From the NCBI GenBank assembly GCA_013176395.1, contig JABMLP010000007.1, forward strand, positions 1,178,001 to 1,242,000: a stretch of DNA of 64,000 nucleotides, read 5' to 3'. The notes under the pieces were generated by a model that was not told the DNA's origin, searched no databases, and worked only from the letters and a program-made list of their open reading frames with translations. The DNA is from Venturia oleaginea. Taxonomy: Eukaryota > Ascomycota > Dothideomycetes > Venturiales > Venturiaceae. Shown here in pieces: positions 24,755-35,772 of this stretch (positions are counted from its first letter, which is position 1; each line of letters opens with the position of its first letter). The translations under genes and the position numbers were made by a program.

Positions 24755-26445
24755 TCGATGGGCGAGAGGTTGTTGAGTATAGCAGTTTGAAGTCAGCGGG
24801 GTCTTGCATTTGGGAATGGAGTAGCCGATTCATCATTGATGCTCGCGGCCCTCGACATGAACTACTGTACATATGTGTCACCCCAAACTGCAATCATCCA
24901 TAGATAATATCCACTTCACCCTCTGAAGGTCCTCCAAGATGTTCTTCTCCATATAATATGTGTGTGTATTGAGGTCATAACCAGCCTCATACATAAAGCT
25001 AAATCACAAAGACCTAACAGCTCCTTACTTTGCGCCGTACACGAGGTCTATGGCAGCGAATCCAGCACCCCATGAACAGCATGGAGAATATAAGTCACCA
25101 CCACGTCATTATCCGCATTAACAACTTGGAAAACACTAGCCTCGAATTGATTGGCAACCCAATCACCGAAAGCATATCCCCACATGTTCAACAGCATGTT
25201 GCGAGGGAATCGGCGGATTCAGTGGTAATTGTGCCGCCGGTCGTTTGGAGTCGAGAGCTGTGATCGAAGGAGGCGTCGCGGACCATTGCCGAGCACAGGA
25301 ATATCATCTGCACGGCATTCCAGGTTACAGTTGCGAGCCGAAAGGATCCAGTACTGCTTCGTATGAGGCCTAAGACACCTGACCGTCCTACCAACCAAAA
25401 TTATCTACGAGGGCGGTGGTGTAGGCGAGGAGACAGTCTTCGTTGAATTTGGTGCTGGCATCGGACCAGCAGCCGAAATGGAGACCGCCGGCCACAGCCT
25501 TGACAAACAGGAGCAAGATTTGGAATAGAACATTGTGGGATTGAAGTGTCACTGTGAATCAGCCTAAGGGATTAGCTGTCATGGTCTCTAAGCCGAATTG
25601 GATTTCTTCGAAGGGCTCTTTATAGGCATTGAGGTTCGATTTGTGCTACAAATGACTGACTGACCGACCGACCATCTGGAAATATCCGCGTTAGTTCAAC
25701 TCGAGAGATGCTACGATGGGCATCTCGATGGACACAATCCCAGATGTAGCGCGACTGACCGCGTACTATCACGTTGGGGCTACATCTGCTCGTCCGACCA
25801 CCTCTGCTGCTACTTTCGCTCGTCTCATATCCAATAGATTTAGCAAATCGATTACCTTCGACCTGGTCTTTTCCATGACCCCGGTTGTGGTAACCGTCAG
25901 CCTGTGATCCACTCCAGCACACCCGCTCTTCAAAACACCAGATAGCCCTAAGGTTTCCCAGACACCGGTTCGTCGACCGTGTGAGTGACTGACGGGTGCT
26001 GTCTTTCTGAAATGCGACGTGGCACGAGACGTTACCAACAGGATTTTTTTGGTGGCCGAATCCAGTACTAACCCTAAGGAATTCGCCATGTCTGTGAAGA
26101 ACTAGAGACGAAAAAGACAGTCAGCCCTGGCGCAGTGCTCGGATAACAATTGTTGTCTGGCTAGAAGGCGTCAATAAAGCTGATGGCCTTACGAAGATAC
26201 CATTCAGTATACTTATTCGTGCTTTGAAGGAGCTCACAATAGAGCGTTTCTATTCTATACATATCTATGACTCGCTTGAAGTGCGGCATCCTCGAACCAT
26301 CCCTTCTCATTCTATACCCTCGCCAATAAGGGCTGATGCCAGCCGAATCAATCGTGCTGTCCACCCACCCACTCTAAAGCCTAAATATGGATATCTCAAG
26401 AAATAGATCACACTCATCATTCTCCTACCTTCCTCCTTTCGTGGT
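24755..26445. other. Intergenic region with decayed gene
   Basis: This 1.7-kb stretch contains a probable decayed secreted-protein gene at about 25030-25560 (minus). The region 25600-26440 has overlapping frames of 60-106 residues with no recognisable domain and short GACT/GACC tandem bases near 25650-25670. Confidence 0.4.
25030..25560 (-). pseudogene. Decayed hypothetical secreted-protein-like gene
   Basis: On the minus strand an apparent signal-peptide-like segment (FQILLLFVKAVAGGLHFGCW) without an in-frame ATG is followed by FNEDCLLAYTTALVDNFG. Further on come SSRLQTTGGTITTESADS and, in another frame, MLLNMWGYAFGDWVANQFEA and VHGVLDSLP. These pieces look protein-like but are split over different frames, with stops between them. 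I do not recognise the family. It may be a dead small secreted protein; chance is not excluded. Confidence 0.3.
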
Positions 26446-28277
26446 CTAAAAGTTCTCCTTACCCCACACATATCTGAAATCGCTATTGGAGTACATGTTG
26501 CACTTCACGTGTAACACACTTCCAAGCACTTTTGGTCCACAGAAGAAAACACCCGCTTCAGCTGGTGCGTGGATCTTACGAATGGATTTGAAAATCATAT
26601 CCCAATTCGGTCTTCCGAAATTCGTGGGAGCGCGAAGACCGGTGATGGCGTCTTGTTCGGCATTGGCGTCGTTGATCATGATGTTTGTTGCGTCGTCGAC
26701 GCGGATTTTGGCCGTCAGGTACTTCACATAACATCAGCATCTTGCCAATAGTAGAGGAAGGGAGTTAGAACTTACGGTATGAATCTCGATAGCATGACTC
26801 AAATCCTGCGCCTCAATAGCCAAAAGTAAAGACCTGAACCACTCAAAACTTCCAAAATCCCTACAAATCCAAAAGAAGTAGACTTTTCTCAAACGGGTCT
26901 TTCCCTTTGGATAATTCATCCTGTACCAAATACTCTTGAGGATGGAGGCGAAGGGCGTGACACCAATACCAGCACCAACGAGGACAGCGACTTCGAATTT
27001 GAAGACATCTTCTGAGGCGGATCCGAAAGGACCGTCGACGTAGACCCGGGGTAGGACGCGGCGGAGGGATGGATCGACACCATCTTCGTCGATGGATTTG
27101 ACGACGGCGGTGTCTTTGCCGCCTTTGTTGGCAAAATCGCAGCCGAGGACGGTGGAGACTTTGCGGGTGAAGTCACCGGCTACGCGCATGTGGATGGAAA
27201 TGTAGTCTTCCTCGGGCGCGCTAGTAAGGGTGAAAGGATGGTACTGCCAGACGGAGACTTCAGGGCAACAGAGGAAGATATATTGTCCTGGTTTAGTGAT
27301 TGTGTGTTCTTTCTTGATTTGAATCTCGCAGACGTTGCTAGGATGCTGAATCACCTTCGAGACAAAAGTTGTATGGCGTCCGCGCACTTCACGAGCAATT
27401 CGTTCAGCAAGGTAGACAAAGCCTCCAAACATCCAGTATTGGTAGAACACACCAACACCATTGCAATATGGCTCCCTATCATTCTTGATCATGCAGAATT
27501 CGCCGTGTACAGACCAGAATATGAAGAATATGATGAAGAGGTGGTGAGTATACCAGAATCGCTCGAAATTCGCTCGTCGTGGTTTCTCAATCGATGTCAT
27601 GACCATGGCCATAAGTGCAGTTAGCATGATATATCCGGACCACCCAGGGCCAGTAACTAAATTGGCCATGATGAAGCCCACGAAGCCGAGCTTCTCCTTT
27701 GCCGCGAGTTGTCCAATGTTGTTCCAATGTGCAATTGTGTGGACCCAAGAGAAGAAGACGATTGACCAGGCCACGAGCTTGTGAAATGTGATGTTCTTAT
27801 CTAGTTGTATGACTCCATTGAGTGGTGTCTGGCGAGCTAGGGAGATCAGGGTTCGGCAGACTGGGAGTAAAATGAATGCGACATCGACGTGGAGTACCAG
27901 AGCTGCAGCTCTGGCAACGGAGTATGTGAGCCCAAATATCGCCCGCGCACCTGTCAATGTATCCTAGAGAAAGTCAGCTTGAGTTGGCGCGATTGTGCTT
28001 ATGTACTCACTTTGAGGTAGTAATTCATGAAACCAAATGCGAAAACCATGGCATGCAGAAGAACAAAGACTCCGACAAAGAGTCGCCGCCATCCCTCGTT
28101 GATCATCCATACGTCAAAATTCTCTTTCCATGTCATTTGTCTCCATGGTTCGGCTGTGACCTCTCCTGACATGAGCATTCGTGACAAAGGCGGCCATCTC
28201 GATCTCTCTCTTCCAATTACACTGCTAGCATTGGAAGAGCTGCGCCCCAACTTCTCTTTCTCGATGAATCGATCCAT
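26446..28277 (-). CDS. noxB: NADPH oxidase NoxB
   Basis: Membrane flavocytochrome that makes superoxide from NADPH and O2; in filamentous fungi NoxB works in spore germination, appressoria and hyphal differentiation. Exons 28277-28011, 27963-26776 and 26721-26446 give 576 residues from MDRFIEKEKLG. The N-terminal extension ending RWPPLSRMLMSGEVTAEPW marks the NoxB rather than the NoxA type. The ferric-reductase-like heme domain (HVDVAFILLPVCR, ITFHKLVAWSIVFFSWVHTIAHW) is followed by FAD-binding WQYHPFTLTSAPEED, NADPH-binding GAGIGVTPFASIL, FWICRDFGSFEWF and the C-terminal FCGPK and WGKENF. There are no EF-hands. Intact. Confidence 0.95.
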
Positions 28278-29674
28278 GGTGTTTTTGGAGTGCTCCTTTG
28301 AAGAGATCAATTATGAAGCGTGTAGGACTCCCTTCAACAACTTCGTTCAACGAATTGGCCGATGCCCAGCGCCTGCTGAGTAGGCAAACGACGGCAAGAA
28401 GAAGGGCTCAAATGAGCGAATGGACTTTGCGAAATATACCACATTAGCAAGCTGCATGGATACGGAAGAGAACGCAAGAGAGTAATACATACAACAGCGA
28501 GCCCGCACTGGAGGAAGTAGGGTTATTAGACGGGACAGAGACCTGTGAACATGGTATTAAGGGAGTAATGGAAAAGACAATACAGCCGGCAATAGGCAAG
28601 GCGAAGAGCAAGCAAAAGTCAAGTCAAAGACTGGATCAGAATAGGCGGTACTACTAATGTTAGAAACAACATGGCAAACGCCCCTCTGGCAGGAGACGTG
28701 GGCTCGGGTGGACTGCATCCAGCAGCCAAAGCAAAAAGGCGTGAGCGTCACACCAGTTCCGCTCACAGGCCGAATGGGACACTTGCGAATGGTCTCATCT
28801 TTCTAGAAACAGGAGCGTGAGACTGGACGTGTTTGTCTGGCGAAAAGAGGCAAAACGAATGACAGCAAAGGAGCTGCATGCTCGAGGGTGGTCGGCAGAA
28901 GCTGAAACGCAAGCCCCGCCATCTCGGGGTATTTTGAGGATGAAGACGCGCGATAAAGGGCGATTCTGGGTGGTGGATCGCAGTGAATGGTCACAGAAAT
29001 TGGCCCCTTGGTTTCAAATCCGGCGGCGAGTGAGAGGTGGGAGTTTTGTTTGACACCGGCGAAGAAAGACGCAGGGGTTCAAAGCACAAGAACCTCTCTT
29101 AATTATTCTCTGCGTATTATTTCCACCTGTATAACGTTGGATTATGCCTGTCTTTCGCTTCTGCATCGTAAGAAAGCCTCATCTTCATATCCTCAGGCTT
29201 CAGCGGACCTCTTATTTCCCATCTGTTTCTCGCAACAAGCAAAATAGTCTTGGCAACCAGCCTCTCTCACGCATTATGTCTGGGTCTGGGAGACGGTGGA
29301 AACATGCGGGAAGGCCAATTCTTCATGCAGCAAGGCGGGTCTTTCACTCTTCAACATGCTTTTGCAGACGATGAGTGCCGGTTTGGTCGAGGCCAGCGCC
29401 AGCCTTGCTGATCATCAAGGATGAGAGACGCGGGAACATCCACAGTCCTGGAACAAGTCAGATTAACGTTATGCACGCCAACTCCTACATTGGCCGAGAA
29501 ATCGCTGCTCGTCAAAGTCTATTCTGAACAACAACCAGTTTGTGGTTGACCTTCGGCTCCTCGAATGTGTATGAAGAGCCGAGATAGATGGTATCTTAGC
29601 AATCGAACCGCAGTCCAAATGATTCCCAAACGCCGTTTCTATGCCTTGCCTGTTGTGCATCATGCAATGTGTCT
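28278..29674. other. NoxB upstream region
   Basis: This 1.4-kb region lies between OXR1 (its 3' side) and the NoxB start. It presumably holds a long NoxB promoter and 5' UTR. No gene was recognised; open frames are short and overlapping. Confidence 0.4.
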
Positions 29675-30749
29675 TCAGTTGCCAATGTACCATAATTCTA
29701 CGCCCATGACGTCGAACTTCTTCCCTTCGTCGCTCAAAGGCTCATTCCCAAATGTCTGACAGGTGCTTGAAATGCCCTTTTCCAAATTATCGTCTAACCA
29801 GAGGCCATACTGTCCATCACTGTAACATGTCAGCTTTGATTCATCCTTGCCATGTGATCTGAATGAACTCACCCTGCTCCCACGCTCAAGTAACCTGCCT
29901 CGCAATATATCATGTAGTCGTTTATACCGCTGTATGGAAATGCCTTGAACCTTATCCGATCTGGCGTGCTTGTCCCACTTCTACTCGCTCCATTGGACGT
30001 ACTCGGCGTACTTCGAGGACTCCTTGGGTTCAACAACGTGGTCTGTCTTTGTGCATTCGTCGTATCGGCGCTCGGTGGAGGAGGAAGCGAAGCCATATCA
30101 GGTATCGCTGGGAGAATCGAAGATCGCCATAGGAAGCACTCGCCAGTGCCGTAAAAGTGGGCTTGTGGATGTAGAGCGTCGCTCAAGTAGGCTCCAAAGA
30201 TCTGTTCCAATATAGCAGTCAGCTCGCGCCCATATGATGACTTGCGACGCTATTACTCACACCACCCATGCCGTCTCGAATAACAAGCACATAGCCTCCC
30301 CTCTTCCCTCGATAGTCTTCGCATTTCTTGTACAACGTCGAGAGACTGACCCCATCCTGTTCCAGAGAAAATAGTAGCTTCCAATCCTCGTCCAATTGTA
30401 GTCGAGGAGGCACCAGTAACCGTATTTCTTCCGCCAGCGCTCTAGTCAAAAGTCTCGAATTCTCTTTCGTAGAAAATCGCCATCCCGAGAGAGTCAGAGG
30501 TGAGAGAGGTGGAGGTTGAAAAGGTGACAGCTTTCGTACAGGTGGCGTGTACATTTCTTGTTTTGGTGTCCTGTTGGGAGGGGACTTTGAAGGTAGGTCC
30601 GAAGAAAGTCGCCTGAGAATTCCACTAACAGCATAAGAAACCGGAAAGGTAAAATATGAAGAAGGTGCTTGAGGCGCTGAGGAATGACTGCGATTTTTGG
30701 GGGAGGAATTGGCTGAATCGCGGGTCGGCGAAGTTGACGAAGCAGACAT
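29675..30749 (-). CDS. OXR1: Oxidation resistance protein 1 (TLDc domain)
   Basis: TLDc-domain protein; Oxr1 protects from oxidative damage and in yeast interacts with the V-ATPase. Exons 30749-30261, 30201-29873 and 29819-29675 give 320 residues. A Ser/Pro-rich N-terminus precedes the TLDc domain: LSGWRFSTKENSRLLTRALAEEIR-type start, LLFSLEQDGVSLSTLYKKC, YVLVIRDGMGG then IFGAYLSDALHP, GTGECFLW, and the end DGQYGLWLDDNLEKG with TFGNEPLS and ELWYIG. An insert of about 50 Ser/Thr/Pro residues interrupts the domain before FKAFPYSGINDYMIYC. Intact and adjacent to NoxB, both on the minus strand. Confidence 0.93.
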
Positions 30750-31221
30750 GGTTGTTGTATAGTTCCTGGAGTTTGATGGGGCGATCGTCTTTAAGGCATG
30801 TGAGAGGTCTATTGTCACCGTACTAGTATCGTGAGAGCAGGCGATAGGGTGATGTGGCGCTTGAGAGAAATATTGGAAGCTGTTTGTGATATTATGATAT
30901 GTAATGATTATCCAGGCGGTCACCGTTGTCAATATCATGCAATATCGGCCGCTAGTGAGGACGAGGCTGACAGTTGCAGGAGAAGGAGCAATTGTTTTTA
31001 GGATCTTGGTATGATGTTGTCGAGTGTACGTTTCCTCTCATTTTAGTAGATTGCCCCATTTGCAGTTCGACCACCAACACTGATGAGCCAACTGAGGAGA
31101 CTGTTTATCAAACCCCGCTTTCAATTGAAAAGGAACTGAAGCTTCGAGTGAACAGCAACACATTCATGTGCCTCAGCCTCAGCCTCAGCGGATTATCCAA
31201 GCAAGTACTGCATTCAAGTCC
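30750..31221. other. Spacer holding part of a segmental duplication
   Basis: Spacer between OXR1 and the 3' end of TRM10. From 31004 on it belongs to the 357-bp repeat that recurs at 34784-35140. Otherwise nothing was recognised. Confidence 0.5.
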
Positions 31222-31360
31222 CTATACAAGCAAAGCCTTGCCCCCGTCGTGAGCTTCTTCGGGCTCTGGCTCAAGCTCGTCTTCTTCGGCACTGTCTTTC
31301 GCATCACTTCCACCCTTCGCTGAGTCTACATGTTCAGCATTCTTCCCTTCTGTAGCCTGA
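31004..31360. repeat. Segmental duplication, copy 1 (includes TRM10 3' end)
   Basis: 357 bp nearly identical, in the same orientation, to 34784-35140, with only seven mismatches by my count (about 98% identity). It covers the last 46 codons of TRM10 including the stop (31222-31360) and about 218 bp of 3' flank. Homology starts at TCTTGGTATGATGTTG and ends at TGTAGCCTGA. Confidence 0.95.
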
Positions 31361-32466
31361 GCCTGTTCTTTCAACGCCAAACCTTTTCTTTTAGGAATTA
31401 CTTTCATGAACGCTTCGCCCCAATCGCCCAGATCTAACCACTGCAGCATGATCTCGTGGACATGGTTCGTGGTAAGCACCTTGCGAGAGTTCATTTCCAA
31501 GAATTCCCCAATAGGCAATCTGGCCGTTTTGACTCCAGCCTTCATTGCAGCCTTGTAGCATATACCTTTCTCTCGATTCCGATCCACGAGGCCTCCAATG
31601 ATGTATGTGCAGTGAGGTTCCAGCTTGTTGATGACATTGTCACTGTCACTAGAAAGATAGATCACCTCTCCCTTCGACTCTTGAGACTCCTGTCCTCCTT
31701 TCAGAGCATTCTGGTTTGCAAGAGCAGATTGAGAGTAGTCGTGCCTCCCGTCTCGCTCCATCCAGCCTTTAGCCTGTTCGGCCACTTTGACAAAATCCTC
31801 TTCAAGAAATTTGACTCCTTTCCATTTCTTGTATTGTTTATCAAGAACTGTATCAAAACGCTCCTTTAGCCGCTTATCGAATGAACTCACAGCCAAGTGA
31901 ACCCGATACTTTGCTTTTGAGTTGTCCGAGTAGCAACGAGTGATCTGACTGCTCAAACTTGTGACTTCTGTTGGGAGCATCTTCTCATCGTAGCCGCAAT
32001 CGATTATGATCGCTACGGGAAGCTGTACCGACTTTTGACGTTTCTCGAAAAGAGCTTGATTTGGCGTGGGCGCAATCGGATTTCCAGCTTCTTCAGCTTT
32101 TTGTGCTTCTTCCCTCCGCCTTGCCTTGCTATCCTTCTTCCTTTGCTTGTCTTTGGCTCTGCGCTCTTCTTTGCTAGCATCGATTTTCACCTGTCGTTTC
32201 ATTTTCTTATAGGCACTTCTTGACATCCCTTCTGGAAGTGGGCTTCTCTCGCGCTTTTCGTGGGGCTTCGTAGAGTCATTGGGAGTAGCATTTTGATCCT
32301 CGATCTTGTCGTCGCCATGTTGGCCATTGAGCGCTATAATTTCGGCGTCTTTATTATCGAGAGCATGGGCAATTTTCTGCATCTTTGCGGGTCTTTCTTC
32401 GGCCTCCATTGTGAAATTTTTGGGGTTGGATGCTCGATGTTTTGGAAGTGAAATAATTTCTGCCAT
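31222..32466 (-). CDS. TRM10: tRNA (guanine(9)-N1)-methyltransferase TRM10
   Basis: SPOUT-class methyltransferase that puts N1-methylguanosine at tRNA position 9. It is an uninterrupted 414-residue frame from the ATG at 32466 (MAEIISLPKHRA); a second ATG at 32409 (MEAEERPAKMQ) is an alternative start. A Lys/Arg-rich N-terminal region contains SRSAYKKMKRQVKIDASKEE, followed by PVAIIIDCGYDEKM, LSSQITRCYSDN, and the cofactor-site segment TYIIGGLVDRNREKG with ARLPIGEFL and LTTNHVHEIMLQWL. The acidic tail (ELEPEPEEAHDGG) is part of a segmental duplication. It lies divergent to NDUFA13 across only 120 bp. Confidence 0.95.
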   Translation of the reverse strand: MAEIISLPKHRASNPKNFTMEAEERPAKMQKIAHALDNKDAEIIALNGQHGDDKIEDQNATPNDSTKPHEKRERSPLPEGMSRSAYKKMKRQVKIDASKEERRAKDKQRKKDSKARRREEAQKAEEAGNPIAPTPNQALFEKRQKSVQLPVAIIIDCGYDEKMLPTEVTSLSSQITRCYSDNSKAKYRVHLAVSSFDKRLKERFDTVLDKQYKKWKGVKFLEEDFVKVAEQAKGWMERDGRHDYSQSALANQNALKGGQESQESKGEVIYLSSDSDNVINKLEPHCTYIIGGLVDRNREKGICYKAAMKAGVKTARLPIGEFLEMNSRKVLTTNHVHEIMLQWLDLGDWGEAFMKVIPKRKGLALKEQAQATEGKNAEHVDSAKGGSDAKDSAEEDELEPEPEEAHDGGKALLV

Positions 32467-32586
32467 ATCTGGCTCTGTGCACGTGCCTGATGAATTCCAT
32501 CGACGGAGATTCACGACCTTATCCGCAAGCTCCCCTCCCGCTCCAGCGACGATCAACCCAATTGACCTCCATACCAATCGCTCAAC

Positions 32587-33064
32587 ATGCCTCAGGACAT
32601 GCCGCCCGTGGGTGGCTATGACCCCGTCCAGTACAAACGCAACCTCCCCGCTCGCGGCTTCCGACCAGCAATTTACCTCCTCGGAATGGGTCTGGTCATG
32701 ACATACGGCTTCATCAAGGTTGGCCGGGGCATACGGGAACAGAAGTACGTGCAAAGAGATATCCTTATACTGCGAGATCTGTGGGAACTGAGGCCATACT
32801 AATTGGAATACCAGTGAATTGGGCCGAGAGAAGATGTGGTCGCGGATACACCTCATACCACTCCTACAAGCAGAGGAAGACCGGGATTTGGTGAGGAGAC
32901 ATTTGGCAGACAAGGCGAGAGAGAAGGAACTGTTGGGCAATGAGACGAAGGCATACAACAGCGACCGGTATGGATTGCTTCTCTTGCGTAGATACAAAAC
33001 TAACATTGCTGCCAGATTTGTTCGCCCAACCTTCGCAGTCACACCAAAAGACGTCACGAAATGA
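32587..33064 (+). CDS. NDUFA13: Complex I subunit NDUFA13/GRIM-19
   Basis: Accessory subunit of mitochondrial NADH dehydrogenase. Exons 32587-32744, 32815-32967 and 33016-33064 give 119 residues. It begins MPQDMPPVGGYDPVQYKRNL, followed by GFRPAIYLLGMGLVMTYGF (the single membrane helix), a charged ELGREKMWSRIHLIPLLQAE-type segment with a helical RDLVRRHLADKAREKELL, and the end FVRPTFAVTPKDVTK. Length and order match the family. The two introns have GTACGT and GTATGG donors. Intact. Confidence 0.93.
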
Positions 33065-33675
33065 GTCTGGAGGCTGGTTACTCAGGATGTACATATAGGT
33101 ATGAGTATTTGAAGGCTTTGTGTGAGGTCATGGTAGCTCTCAATTGCATTTTCGATTGCAACAGATTGATTGGTGACCTCTCCACTCGGAAACGAGCGTT
33201 CACATGTGTTGAAAACATCCAGTGAGAACATAGGCAGAAGAATGGAGTATACGCAGCCATCTTTGCCCTTTGATGATACAGACTGAAGGGACGCCGAAGA
33301 ATGTAAAGGGTCGCAACTGGAGAAGTAAGATACTATGCGAGATACGACTTGCAACCAGAAGATAGTATGATCACCGCGCTTTTCGAGCCTTTCGAACTTT
33401 TCTGGCTACAAGATTTGAATCACGAACATGTCAGGAACACAGGGCACGCCATCTGATTATTTGTCACATTTGGACTTGGATAATGCTCGGAGTGAATTGT
33501 TATCAACACTCACTCGCATGCAGTGAATACTGTCCGCCCTGAGGTAGCCTCACTTGAGGGTCACGTTAGTAGCGCCACAGTGTTAGTCGGGTCACCGAAA
33601 TTTATCCAGCCTTTATCCAGCCTTTATCTACCTTCTCCACATCTCACCACCACCAACCCATTCAACCCGCACAAG
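33065..33675. other. Intergenic spacer with tandem 11-mer
   Basis: Spacer between NDUFA13 and the dead BTB gene. A short tandem repeat of TTTATCCAGCC (two full units and a partial) lies at about 33600-33628. No gene was recognised. Confidence 0.4.
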
Positions 33676-34515
33676 ATGGCAAGCGACCAGCCCTCTATTC
33701 CGCCTTTCCAGGTCTCCAAGTACTTTCGCCCATCTCTTGCTGATGATGGTCGGTACTGAAGTTGCCATAGTTTCGGCAAGACCATCGAAGTCCGCTTTGG
33801 CCCTTCCAAGCAATCGTTCCACATTCACGAATCCTGTCTCAGTCGCTCTTCCGAATTCTTAAGGCAGCGCTACGAAATCCGATGCTCGAGGCAGCAACCG
33901 GAGTAGTTGATCTGCCGGAGGAATCGCCAGAGGTGTTCCAAGTCTACGCACAATGGTTGTACGGTTGCCCGCTGCCTGCTGTTCAGGATGAGGATAAATT
34001 TGAGAAGATACGCGACATTCTTATCAAGCCTCTTCTCATGGGAGAAAGGCTTATGGATGAAAAGTTTTTGAGTGCCATCGATGATCACTTGCTTATAAGA
34101 GTTGAGTTTAAACGCGACAGGTCCGACGTGCGTGGTCTCGAGATTGTCGAATACATCTATACCAAAACAATGTCCCAAGCCCAAGGCCTCGACAAGTTAC
34201 AATCGCTTATGGAATATCATCGTTCAAGCTAAATCTATTGCGCCCCACAATTGAATGGGAACCAGATGAGCCTGGGAGGCTCGATGTATGGGTTGAAGAT
34301 GTCCTCTTCGAAGTTGCGGGGCAGGACGTGATCCTAGGCAACTTGCGCTTGCACTGCTGGAGAGGGCTGTTCTAAAATCTTACACTACGTCCAAGGAAGC
34401 CTTAGAATAGCTTCGAGAACGCGCTCGAAAGTTGAAGGGAGCGAAGGCTACAAGAAAACGCTATCACGAGAGTCAAACTAGGGACGAGGAAGAGCGCCCA
34501 AGCAAGAAGACATAA
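33676..34515 (+). pseudogene. Dead BTB/POZ domain gene
   Basis: The remnant starts MASDQPSIPPFQVSKYFRP and encodes a diverged BTB domain: IEVRFGPSKQSFHIHESCLS, then VVDLPEESPEVFQVYAQWLYG in another frame, then LRPTIEWEPDEPGRLDVWV in a third, and a basic tail LRERARKLKGAKATRKR in the first. There is an in-frame TGA at 33757-33759, frame changes near 33860, 34230 and 34375, and a TAG at 34408-34410 where a Gln codon is expected. No intron signals explain these breaks. The gene is clearly inactive. The two nonsense codons fit C-to-T change. Confidence 0.75.
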
Positions 34516-34783
34516 TTATATGGCGTGAAAGAGAACAATAGGTTTATCTAGTCGAGGAAAGTCAGTCAGGATTCCGTTGCATTTGTAGCATTTCACATCG
34601 CTCGAATCACCTATCCTGAAACTCTATAGTCCGACGCTTAGCAACAACACAGCAACCCGATGAGATCACTACCGATGGAAGGGCAAAGATCCATAGAGAT
34701 GGCGCACAGGGAGTGCCAGGAATGGGCTTGTGGCGAGGACGATTGGTGAAATGCCACCTGGGAGGGAAGCTGAAAAATGGCAG

Positions 34784-35140
34784 TCTTGGTATGATGTTGA
34801 CGAGTGTACGTTTCCTCTCATTTTAGTAGATTGCCCCATTTGCAGTTCGACCACCAACACTGATGAGCCAACTGAGGAGACTATTTATCAAACCCCGCTT
34901 TCAATTGAAAAGGAACTGAAGCTTCGAGTGAACAGCAGCACATTCATGTGCCCCAGCCTCAGCCTCAGCGGATTATCCAATCAAGTACTGCATTCAAGTC
35001 CCTATACAAGCAAAGCCTTGCCCCCGTCGTGAGCTTCTTCGGGCTCTGGCTCAAGCTCGTCTTCTTCGGCACTGTCTTTCGCATCACTTCCACCCTTCGC
35101 TGAGTCTACATGTTCAGCATTCTCCCCCTCTGTAGCCTGA
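34784..35140. repeat. Segmental duplication, copy 2 (TRM10 tail without its gene)
   Basis: Direct repeat of 31004-31360, 3,780 bp away, with seven mismatches. It carries an orphan copy of the last 46 TRM10 codons (minus strand) and its 3' flank. The copied coding frame is open but has no upstream gene body, so it is not a functional gene. Confidence 0.95.
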
Positions 35141-35635
35141 TTTCATGATGCTCGGTACTGGTAAATTCTCAGGAGATATAACACCGTCGATCAAAATAGC
35201 AAACACCGAACTCATGAGAAGCAAAACTCACAACCAATCTCTGGCGATAAAAATTTGTTTTTTTTCATTGGTGAGAACTGTGTACAGCGCTTCGATTGAG
35301 ACTACAGCTTACTTCACTAGAAAGGGAGTGTAACTTCTGCGGTAGAATCGAGATACGTGGTTGCCAAACGATGAACCCCTGAAGACAGGGAAACTGCGTC
35401 TATACCACCTGGTTCATCCACCGTGTCTTGGGCTGGAAGGCGACACGCGAAACGGAGAAGGGTATGATCGTCTACATTCTCTTCTTCAAGCTCTGCATGA
35501 GGAATCTCCGAAGAAACTTCGGCAATGTCCTGAGTTGCAAGGCGATCACTTTACAGCCACTGTACATAGATTTGGAAGTCGCTGGACTCCTCGTCGGGCA
35601 GATCGATGACTCTAGTTTACGATTCTAGCAAAGGT

Positions 35636-35772
35636 TTGCGAAGGGCGGCCTTAAAGAACTATGAGGACTTGGTGAAGTACGACTCGTGGACTATGAAGGG
35701 TCCTTTTATGTTGCGAAGGGCGGCTTTGAAGAATTCAGACAATCTCAGATGGGTTTCGTGGATTATAAAGAT
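35636..35772. repeat. Imperfect 75-bp tandem repeat
   Basis: Two units start at TTGCGAAGGGCGG (about 35636 and 35711) and continue with related sequences (CCTTAAAGAACT against CTTTGAAGAATT, TCGTGGACTATGAA against TCGTGGATTATAAA). Most differences are transitions. Position and decay suggest debris of a mobile or repeated sequence. Confidence 0.5.
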
